Shown here: positions 53,171 through 58,860 of the stretch, one piece after another
How the letters are laid out: the number at the start of each line of letters is the position of its first letter
Position numbering within the stretch: the first letter of the stretch is position 1
Source: Bacteroidales bacterium
Lineage (GTDB): Bacteria; Bacteroidota; Bacteroidia; Bacteroidales; UBA932
Length of the DNA: 58,860 bases
Reading direction: 5' to 3'
NCBI GenBank assembly: GCA_029009115.1
Contig: JAQXJU010000045.1
Coordinates: 1 to 58,860 of the forward strand
Notes under the pieces: model-generated
The model's input: the letters and a program-made list of their open reading frames with translations, nothing else
Told to the model about the DNA's origin: nothing
The model's database searches: none
Position numbers and translations under genes: made by a program

Positions 53171-54787
53171 CTACTTTCTCGGAATAGAGAAGGTCAGCTT
53201 GAGCATCGGAACCCTTTGTGATGAAGATTCAGGTCCGTTCAGCACAGCCTCGTAGAAGCGGTCCTTGTCCAGTTTGAGTTCTGTGGAGGTTGAAGTCGTT
53301 GACTGGCTGGCATACTGGGCTGCAAGCATATAGCTTGTATAGTTTGAATAAGGGTCGCCGTAGTAACTGCCGTAGCCGTACCCGTATCCACCGTATCCGT
53401 AACCTCCTCCGTACATGTTGTTGTAGTACTGCGAGTATGCAAGGGCTGTGTAGTACTCGCTCATCTCCGAGTTGCCGGCAGTGGTAGTTGTCACCTTCTC
53501 ATAGGCCATATTCAGCAGCCAGATGTCGTAGTTACCGCTGTCTATCTTTTCGTCTGACATCTTCAGAATCTCCTGCATATGGTAAGTAATGTCGGGGGCA
53601 TACTGCGAGAGCGAGTAATTGATGTTCCCCTGATTCTCATTCTTCGAAGAAGCGTCGGTAAGCCCCATGAACGAAGCGCCGTCCTCGGATATGAACCTGC
53701 AGGTGGGGCTCAGCATAGCCGGATACAACGAGTAATTCATCCCTTCTGTATATTCGAATGGGAAGACCAGTGAAGCTTTGTTAATAACGGCTCTCGAGGG
53801 GTCTCCGTATTTCGAAATTTCGGCCACTGCCATTCTCTTCAGCTCCTTTGCGCTGATGCAGGGCTTGAGCCCGCCGCCGCCTTCGACAAGAATCCTGTCG
53901 GTAGCAGCACCTGCCTTGGAGTCACTCTCGTGCCCGGTAAGGTTCAGACAGTACTGGGGATAACTTCCGAAACCTGAGTTTGTCATCAGAGAGTCGAGGT
54001 CGTAAAACTTGTCGGCACAGAGATAGAACATAAAGGCGGTATCCTTGGGCACTCCGTCATACTCCGAGTTGAACGAGAGCTTGGCATAGTTGCCCTTGAT
54101 GTAGCCGTAGTCGGTGTCGTAGTTCAGCTGCAGCTCAAACATATTGATGCGGCCTCCGTCTGATATGGGGGCATCTGTAGTCAGGTACAGCCCCGGAACC
54201 TTGGCAATGTATTTGTCGTAGTCCTTGAGGTCTTCGTTTGTTATGCTGAAGTAGCGGCTTGCATAGCTCTCCTTGAGGTCGAAGGACATCGAATCGGCTC
54301 CGTTCAGAATAGGGGAGCCCACGGCTACTGAACTGCTCCCGTGAGAAACATCGGAGTTGATGTCAAAGTTCTTGTCCTTGTCAAGAGGAGAGTCTATCTC
54401 ATAGACCCTCAGATTCTGGAGTATCCTCTCTTGCCCTTTGATGCTGACCGAGGTCGTGTCAAGCGCGAGGCTTACGTGCATCTTCTTGAACTTGGGGTTT
54501 GTTCCGAAGTCAAGACTGTCATACAGAGGAATAAGCGAGATGACGCTGGAGCGGGTGCTGAGCCCGAACTCTGGGTCTCTGATAGCCCCGACGGTAACCC
54601 TTGTGCTTGAATAGCCCGAGAGGCTGTCGGCCATACGCATCTGAATGTCAGTGATGGGACATTCGCTGGTGTATATCTCGTACATATCGTCAATGACGAG
54701 CAGACTCTGCCCCAGTTCACTGTTGACGGTTATGCAGGAAATGCAGCACAATGCGGCCGAGAATGCAGCAAGGATTCTTGATTTCAT
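53171..54787 (-). CDS. DUF4270-family lipoprotein
   Basis: 538 residues, lipobox CCISC (Cys18). Features of DUF4270 (PF14092) as I know it: an N-terminal DS..G..L..DD.YE..T sequence, GxxxDPxFG (AIRDPEFG, ~69), SLIP (~85) and S..L.L, all visible. Residues ~455-485 hold a Gly/Tyr-rich low-complexity insert (MYGGGYGYGGYGYGYGS) followed by a Ser/Thr-rich tract and a conserved-looking end (RVPMLKLTFSIP). Function unknown; outer-membrane or surface location likely. The gene lies three bases downstream of the GT5-like gene, a pairing seen in many Bacteroidota. Confidence 0.82.
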   Translation of the reverse strand: MKSRILAAFSAALCCISCITVNSELGQSLLVIDDMYEIYTSECPITDIQMRMADSLSGYSSTRVTVGAIRDPEFGLSTRSSVISLIPLYDSLDFGTNPKFKKMHVSLALDTTSVSIKGQERILQNLRVYEIDSPLDKDKNFDINSDVSHGSSSVAVGSPILNGADSMSFDLKESYASRYFSITNEDLKDYDKYIAKVPGLYLTTDAPISDGGRINMFELQLNYDTDYGYIKGNYAKLSFNSEYDGVPKDTAFMFYLCADKFYDLDSLMTNSGFGSYPQYCLNLTGHESDSKAGAATDRILVEGGGGLKPCISAKELKRMAVAEISKYGDPSRAVINKASLVFPFEYTEGMNYSLYPAMLSPTCRFISEDGASFMGLTDASSKNENQGNINYSLSQYAPDITYHMQEILKMSDEKIDSGNYDIWLLNMAYEKVTTTTAGNSEMSEYYTALAYSQYYNNMYGGGYGYGGYGYGYGSYYGDPYSNYTSYMLAAQYASQSTTSTSTELKLDKDRFYEAVLNGPESSSQRVPMLKLTFSIPRK

Positions 54788-54790
54788 CTT

Positions 54791-55597
54791 TTAGAACTTG
54801 TCGAAAAATGCGTCGTATTCGTCGATGTATGACCCGGACTCAAGTGACTGTTTCGAGAAAGGCAGGGTCGGCAGGGCAAGCCTTTCGCATTCCGCAACAA
54901 GTTCAGGGGCAATGTTTTCGCTCCCGAATATCACTCCGTCAGAGTACTGGAGGGCTGTTTTTGCAAGATTGATGCCATCGGGTTTGCTCAAGAAGGGGAC
55001 GTCGTCGGCTGTGACACCTCCGAACTTGACCTTCGATGCAAAGGCGGGGTCGAACTTCTCCTTGGGAGTATCGTCGTATAGTGAGAGAATCACCTTGCTC
55101 GACGAGAAAATGGGATCGTCTTTGTAGGCCTTCTTAAGATAGACGGGCAGAAGCTGGGTAATCCATCCCTGGCAGTGGATGATATCTGGGGCCCAGCGCA
55201 ACTTCTTGACTGTTTCGAGGACCCCGCGGGCGAAGAAGATGGCTCTTTCGTCGTTGTCAGCGAAGAACTTGCCGTCCTCTGAACGATAGATCTGCTTCCT
55301 CTTGAAATAATCGTCATTGTCGATGAAGTACACCTGAATCCTCGCCGATGAAATCGAAGCCACCTTGATGATGAGCGGACGATCAAGGTCGCTGATGATG
55401 ATATTCATTCCGGAGAGCCGGATGACCTCGTGCAACTGATTCTTACGTTCGTTGATGCAGCCGTAACGGGGCATAAATGAACGGATTTCCTTTTTGCGTT
55501 CCTGAATCCCCTGAGGAAGATAGCGTCCGATTTTCGCTATGTTGGATTCTTCCAGGAAAGGGGAAATTTCAGAATTGACGAATAATACTTTCTTCAT
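54791..55597 (-). CDS. GT5 N-terminal-domain protein (glycogen/starch synthase-like, C-terminal half absent)
   Basis: 268 residues from ATG 55597 (an in-frame ATG six codons up is less likely because the family begins MKKVLFV). It matches only the N-terminal Rossmann half of glycogen synthase (PF08323): VLFVNSEISPF (4-14), GRYLPQGIQERKKEIRSFMPRYG (~24-46), and DIIHCQGWITQLLPVYLKK (~142-160). Full enzymes are ~480-530 residues, and the ADP-glucose site lies in the missing C-terminal half, so normal catalysis is not expected. Bacteroidota carry this short form widely; its role is unknown. Divergent promoters lie between it and ftsX. Confidence 0.82.
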   Translation of the reverse strand: MKKVLFVNSEISPFLEESNIAKIGRYLPQGIQERKKEIRSFMPRYGCINERKNQLHEVIRLSGMNIIISDLDRPLIIKVASISSARIQVYFIDNDDYFKRKQIYRSEDGKFFADNDERAIFFARGVLETVKKLRWAPDIIHCQGWITQLLPVYLKKAYKDDPIFSSSKVILSLYDDTPKEKFDPAFASKVKFGGVTADDVPFLSKPDGINLAKTALQYSDGVIFGSENIAPELVAECERLALPTLPFSKQSLESGSYIDEYDAFFDKF

Positions 55598-55614
55598 ATG
55601 GCAGGCTATCTTCA

Positions 55615-55622
55615 CAAAGATA
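55615..55622 (-). promoter_or_regulatory. -7 box (TATCTTTG, minus) of the GT5-like/DUF4270 pair
   Basis: Full TAnnTTTG match on the minus strand, 17 bases before the ATG at 55597. No -33 TTG seen. Supports that ATG, as the alternative at 55615 would overlap it. Confidence 0.5.
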
Positions 55623-55631
55623 AGATTTTTT

Positions 55632-55660
55632 TTTGAAATTTGGATAATTCACTAACTTTG
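55632..55660 (+). promoter_or_regulatory. Promoter of ftsX-DUF3098-uppP-lpxH
   Basis: -33 TTTG (55632-55635), 17-base spacer, -7 TAACTTTG (55653-55660), 15 bases before the ftsX ATG. Fixes the start at 55676, since the longer frame would begin inside the promoter. Confidence 0.6.
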
Positions 55661-55675
55661 ACATTTGTTCCAGTT

Positions 55676-56551
55676 ATGTCTTCAAGCGAAAAAAAGATAA
55701 TCAGGAGGCGTCTGGCGGGCTCATATGTCTCGTCGGTTGTGAGTATTTCGCTGGTTCTCTTCCTGTTGGGAGCTGCGGCACTGATGGTCGGAGCATCCCG
55801 CAACGTGGCCGATTATTTCCGAGAGAGTATGCAGGTGTCGGTGGTTCTTGCAGCCGATGCGGACGAAGGCGATGCCGAAATCTACAAGGAGAGGATAGAC
55901 ACCCTTCCTTTTGTGCGCCAAAGCTGGATAGTCTCGCGCGAAGAAGGGATGGAGGAGATGAAGGCTATGCTTGGAGCCGATTTTCTGGATATCTTCAAGG
56001 ATGCTCCCATACCGGTTTCGGTGGATGTGTCGCTTAAAGCAGAATACGTCTGCCCCGACAGTCTTGACACTGTAATGCGATGCCTGGGGGATGAGATAGT
56101 TGACGAAATCGAATATCAGCAGTCTATGATGGAGAAGTTTTCGGCCAATGTCCGAAAGATTTCACTCGTTCTGGGTACGGTAATACTTGTCCTGCTGTTC
56201 ATCTCGTTCGTTCTGATATCAAACACGGTGCGTCTCGACGTGTTCTCGCGCCGCTTCAATATTCACACTATGGCTATGGTCGGAGCCACCAGAGCCTTCA
56301 TCCGCAGACCCTTCATAGGCAGGGCGGTCATTCAGGGACTTGTGTCCTCGCTCGTCGGAACAGGACTCACGGCTGGAGTAGCCAGCCTTGCGTTGAAGGG
56401 CTTCCCCAATGCCGCCCAGATCTTCGCTCCGCAGCTCCTTGCCTCGGTCGCGGTTCTGTTGCTGCTGTGTGGAGTACTGATTTGTGTGATAAGCACGTGG
56501 TTCGTGGTGAACAGTCTGGTATCCCTTGACAGGGGAGAATTATATTCCTGA
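55676..56551 (+). CDS. ftsX: Cell division permease FtsX
   Basis: 291 residues. TM1 (~18-40), a large periplasmic domain (~45-165), then three helices (~165-190, ~215-240, ~258-282). LISNTVRLDVFSRRFNIHTMAMVGATRAFIRRPF (~185-218) is the FtsX hallmark NTIRL.I..R..EI..M.LVGAT..FI..PF. With FtsE it activates peptidoglycan hydrolases; ftsE is not adjacent, as usual in this phylum. Overlaps no gene; five bases from DUF3098. Confidence 0.93.
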   Translation: MSSSEKKIIRRRLAGSYVSSVVSISLVLFLLGAAALMVGASRNVADYFRESMQVSVVLAADADEGDAEIYKERIDTLPFVRQSWIVSREEGMEEMKAMLGADFLDIFKDAPIPVSVDVSLKAEYVCPDSLDTVMRCLGDEIVDEIEYQQSMMEKFSANVRKISLVLGTVILVLLFISFVLISNTVRLDVFSRRFNIHTMAMVGATRAFIRRPFIGRAVIQGLVSSLVGTGLTAGVASLALKGFPNAAQIFAPQLLASVAVLLLLCGVLICVISTWFVVNSLVSLDRGELYS

Positions 56552-56555
56552 TGGA

Positions 56556-56804
56556 ATGAAACAAGATAATTACGACAATATGGCCGTTACCCGCAAGGGC
56601 CTGAAACTGATGGTGGCGGGTTTGCTCGTGATGGTGGCCGGATTCATCCTTATGACGGGAGGAGGAGTCACCGACCCTCAGGTGTTCAACTATGCGATGT
56701 TCGACTTCAGGCGTCTTGTGGCCGCTCCCCTTGTGATTATCGCGGGAGCAGTAGTGGTAGGAGTCGGCATAATGGGCCGTTTCAGAGAAAAGGAGGATAA
56801 GTGA
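56556..56804 (+). CDS. DUF3098-family small membrane protein
   Basis: 82 residues with two membrane spans (~15-35 and ~50-72) and the pattern [21 protein letters not shown]...G..D.FNY..FDFRRL..AP of DUF3098 (PF11297). Start at 56556; the longer frame overlaps ftsX without need. Typical place between ftsX and uppP. Function unknown; a link to wall synthesis or division is suggested by context. The stop overlaps the uppP ATG (TGATG). Confidence 0.85.
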   Translation: MKQDNYDNMAVTRKGLKLMVAGLLVMVAGFILMTGGGVTDPQVFNYAMFDFRRLVAAPLVIIAGAVVVGVGIMGRFREKEDK

Positions 56805-57643
56805 TGGAATGGTTTGAAGCTCTTATTCTCGGACTCGTTCAGGGTCTGACGGAGTTCCTTCCTGTCAGCAGCAGCGGTCACCTGGCGATAGGAAGAGCGC
56901 TGCTCGGGGTCGAGGCTTCCGAGGACCTTGTGTTTGAGGTGGCGGTTCACGCGGCCACTGTTCTGGCTACGATAGTCGTCTTCCGCAAAGAGATACTCAG
57001 GCTTCTTGGAGGCTTCTTCAAGTTCCGCTACAACGACGAAACCGACTATATTTTCAAGATAGTCGTTTCGATGATTCCCGTCTTTGTGGTTGGTGTGTTT
57101 TTCAAAGACGTCGTAGAGGCTCTCTTCGGCTCGCTGACCGTAGTCGGGTTGGCACTTTTGGTCACGGCTCTCCTGCTTTTCCTGTCAGACCGAAAGAAAG
57201 ATACTCTCTCTGGCAACGGGTCAGTTCCCGGAAACGCCCCTGAATCTAGCGCGTCTTCACCCCGCAACGGGATTTCCTTCTGGCAGGCCTTCGTCATAGG
57301 ACTTGCCCAGGCCGTTGCTGTCATCCCCGGACTTTCCCGCTCCGGAAGCACCATCTCCACAGGACTGCTCAGTGGTGTAAAGCGGACAGACGTCGCGCAG
57401 TTCTCCTTTCTGATGGTATTGATTCCCATACTCGGCGAAGCCTTTTTGGATTTGGTAGGCGGAGATATGGCCGCTTCCTCGATTGGGCTCCTGCCTCTTG
57501 CAATAGGCTTTGTCGCGGCATTTGTCAGCGGACTTTTTGCCTGCAAGGTGATGATAGCCCTTGTCAAAAAGGCCAGACTGAAGTGGTTCGCCCTCTATTG
57601 CGCTGTTGCAGGAGTCGGGGCGACCCTTGTTTCAATGCTGTAG
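56804..57643 (+). CDS. uppP: Undecaprenyl-diphosphatase (BacA type)
   Basis: 279 residues from ATG 56804 (a GTG just before is also in frame). [18 protein letters not shown] (~10-27) and [15 protein letters not shown] (~177-191) are the two catalytic signatures, with the Glu and Ser/Arg of the active site. It recycles the lipid carrier for peptidoglycan and O-antigen synthesis. Coupled to DUF3098 and followed one base later by lpxH. Confidence 0.95.
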   Translation: MEWFEALILGLVQGLTEFLPVSSSGHLAIGRALLGVEASEDLVFEVAVHAATVLATIVVFRKEILRLLGGFFKFRYNDETDYIFKIVVSMIPVFVVGVFFKDVVEALFGSLTVVGLALLVTALLLFLSDRKKDTLSGNGSVPGNAPESSASSPRNGISFWQAFVIGLAQAVAVIPGLSRSGSTISTGLLSGVKRTDVAQFSFLMVLIPILGEAFLDLVGGDMAASSIGLLPLAIGFVAAFVSGLFACKVMIALVKKARLKWFALYCAVAGVGATLVSML

Positions 57644-57644
57644 G

Positions 57645-58385
57645 ATGGCCGAAAGAACCCTGACATACTTCGTATCTGACGTTCATCTTGGGCTTCGCAC
57701 TGCCGATCCTGTGGAGAGAGAGGCCCGCTTTGTGGAGTGGCTTAAGAATCTTCCTCGTGAGCGGATGCGCAGTCTTTATCTTCTCGGAGACATCTGGGAT
57801 TTCTGGTACGAGTACCGCGACGTCATTCCCCGCGAAGGAGCGAGAGTCGTAGCCCAACTCATTTCCCTAATGGACGAAGGCGTCGAGGTGGTATTCTGTC
57901 CAGGCAATCACGACATCTGGACTTACTCTTTCTTTGCCAGTATAGGAATACGCAAGATTTCCCAGCCTTATCGCTTCGAACTTTCCGGAAAGAGTTTCTG
58001 TGTAGGACACGGGGATGCACTTGGGGGAGCTGACTGGAAGTACCGCCTTATGCTCAAGCTTTTTCATAACCGCTTTGTGCAAAGGTGCTTCAGCCTCCTG
58101 CATCCCACCCTTGCCTTCCGCTTTGGGACCGACTGGTCCGATTCCAGCCGCCGGTCCAGGGGAGGATACCGCTTCCGCGGGGAGCAGGAAGCTCTGTATA
58201 AATTTGTATCGGAGTACAACTGCGGGCCTTCGGGTCCTGTAGATTACTTCATCTTCGGGCATTACCACGATTCAGCGGACATTCCAGTCAAGCCCTCGGG
58301 ACGCCTTGTCGTCCTCAAAGACTGGATAGACGGAGGTACGCCCCACGCAGTATTCGATGGAGATACCCTTGAGACAGTGAGGTAA
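57645..58385 (+). CDS. lpxH: UDP-2,3-diacylglucosamine hydrolase-type phosphoesterase
   Basis: 246 residues from ATG 57645. Calcineurin-like metallophosphatase motifs: SDVHLG (11-16), LLGDIWDFW (~46-54), PGNHD (~83-87), VGHGDALG (~118), FGHYHD (~207). The pattern DxHLG / GDIFDFW / GNHD / GHGD / GHTH marks LpxH, which removes UMP in lipid A synthesis. Size matches. No other lpx gene in the window. After it comes a repeat array. Confidence 0.88.
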   Translation: MAERTLTYFVSDVHLGLRTADPVEREARFVEWLKNLPRERMRSLYLLGDIWDFWYEYRDVIPREGARVVAQLISLMDEGVEVVFCPGNHDIWTYSFFASIGIRKISQPYRFELSGKSFCVGHGDALGGADWKYRLMLKLFHNRFVQRCFSLLHPTLAFRFGTDWSDSSRRSRGGYRFRGEQEALYKFVSEYNCGPSGPVDYFIFGHYHDSADIPVKPSGRLVVLKDWIDGGTPHAVFDGDTLETVR

Positions 58386-58429
58386 ATTTCTCATTTCGGC
58401 TTCGCTCCGGCTCTGCCTTGTCCCCGGGT

Positions 58430-58660
58430 CTCGCGCCATCCCCCCGGGGCCCCGGTGTTTCCCACAGGCTTCGCGTGAGCTTCCCGGGCCCCGGTGTTTC
58501 CCCCGGACTTCGCGCCATCCCCCCGGGTCTCACGCCATCCTCCCGGGGGCCCGGTGTTTCACCCGGGCTTCGCGTGAGCCTCCAGGGCCCCGGTGTTTCC
58601 CACGGGTCTCACGCCATCCTCCCGGACCCGGTGTTTCCCACGGGCTTCGCGTGAGCCCTG
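58430..58660. repeat. GC-rich compound tandem repeat array
   Basis: Five copies of CCGGTGTTTC (58452, 58491, 58551, 58590, 58628; mostly 38-39 bases apart, one 60), four of CGCCATCC (58434, 58513, 58533, 58612) and three of TTCGCGTGAGC (58470, 58569, 58646), joined by CCCGGG-type palindromes. Much more GC-rich than its neighbours. It lies between lpxH and the convergent gene tail. The peptide it could code for is low-complexity and not credible. No gene in 58386-58671. Confidence 0.8.
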
Positions 58661-58671
58661 CGTGCACTCCT

Positions 58672-58860
58672 CTAGCGCTTTGACTCTACCTTGCTTTCGA
58701 GTTTCTGCTGTTTGATGGCAGTTTTCGGAGGAAGCTCCCAGAATACCGAATAGTAGAAAGAATCCCAGTTTCCCGCATCCCAGATTTTAACCAGTTGCTC
58801 AATCTTGGCATCCTGCCCGCTGGACGGGTCATACTTCTTTTTCAGGTCGGCCCCGAAAAT
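58672..58860 (-). CDS. C-terminal end of an unidentified protein (5' end outside window)
   Basis: On the minus strand the frame is open from 58860 to a TAG at 58674-58672, giving the last 62 residues: a helical, charged stretch (GADLKKKYDP, SGQDAKIEQLVKIWD), an aromatic piece (GNWDSFYYSVFWELPP), and a Lys-rich end (KQQKLESKVESKR). It is too short to name. It is convergent with lpxH across the repeat array. I treat it as real because codon use and the absence of stops fit, but this is moderate. Confidence 0.5.
   Translation of the reverse strand: MFGADLKKKYDPSSGQDAKIEQLVKIWDAGNWDSFYYSVFWELPPKTAIKQQKLESKVESKR

Noticed and set aside
58418..58654. Pro/Gly-rich ORFs on both strands over the repeats
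   Set aside because: They are translations of the GC-rich repeat with no start context and no conserved pattern.
58430..58660. Possible CRISPR array
   Set aside because: The repeats are short, unequal and interspersed with each other, spacers are not unique, and no cas gene lies near.

Overview
The window is chromosomal DNA of a Gram-negative Bacteroidota bacterium, most likely an uncultured or gut-type member of the Bacteroidales with moderately high G+C. The reasons are the Bacteroidota promoter signature (-33 TTTG/TTG and -7 TAnnTTTG, best at 52750-52780, 45377-45406, 29508-29537 and 1173-1203), the near absence of Shine-Dalgarno sites, and families largely confined to that phylum (BACON and BNR-4 lipoproteins, DUF4270, DUF3098, a GT5 N-terminal-domain protein). 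An LpxH lipid A enzyme and many lipobox signal peptides indicate an outer membrane. Gene density is about 95 percent, and no gene-free stretch reaches 300 bases. I see no tRNA, rRNA, insertion sequence, prophage or CRISPR array.

Layout. 1-262 is the tail of a chimeric open frame (AAA ATPase joined to an AraC-type tail). 240-5883 (minus) holds an S1/P1 nuclease and a glycan-flavoured set (Gfo/Idh/MocA oxidoreductase, BACON lipoprotein, BNR-4 lipoprotein). folD (plus) faces a minus operon at 6795-12335: small membrane protein, mutL, rhomboid, tsaC, rsmE, sodium:solute symporter. From 12369 the plus strand carries an AspT/YidE-type transporter, an M49-like lipoprotein, and a compact purine operon purE-L-C-F-M-H-D-T (15759-26959). 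Then come a minus operon (nif3, acyl-ACP thioesterase, BASS-type transporter), folB, and minus fabG-comF. 31547-40502 is a plus run: aminopeptidase P, radical SAM protein, Gfo/Idh/MocA protein, dapB, dapA, dapF, asd, thrA. Minus cdaA-mutS2-yraN-manC (40510-45336) shares a divergent promoter region with a ribosomal cluster rplC-D-W-B, rpsS, rplV, rpsC (45468-49360). The rest is a TlpA-like lipoprotein, uvrC, pnuC, acpP, minus DUF4270 plus GT5-like pair, then ftsX-DUF3098-uppP-lpxH, a GC-rich repeat array and a gene tail.

How the genes fit together. The purine operon covers most steps to IMP, with the formate-dependent PurT; I see no purN, purK or purB in the window. FolD and FolB supply folate chemistry, including the one-carbon unit PurH needs. 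asd, thrA, dapA, dapB and dapF form the aspartate-family branch towards lysine, cell-wall diaminopimelate and threonine. UppP, LpxH, ManC, CdaA and FtsX belong to the envelope.

Most unusual points: a PurF without its catalytic cysteine and with other glutaminase residues changed; an N-terminally short PurC; an M49-like protein whose HExxH reads RExxH; a MutL with a degraded endonuclease motif; a ThrA with about half the usual regulatory region; the purE promoter box lying inside a terminator-like hairpin loop; a ribosomal S10-type operon cut off at both ends; a translationally coupled radical SAM/oxidoreductase pair inside the dap operon; and strong depletion of CATG. All identifications come from reading the sequence; no database search was run.
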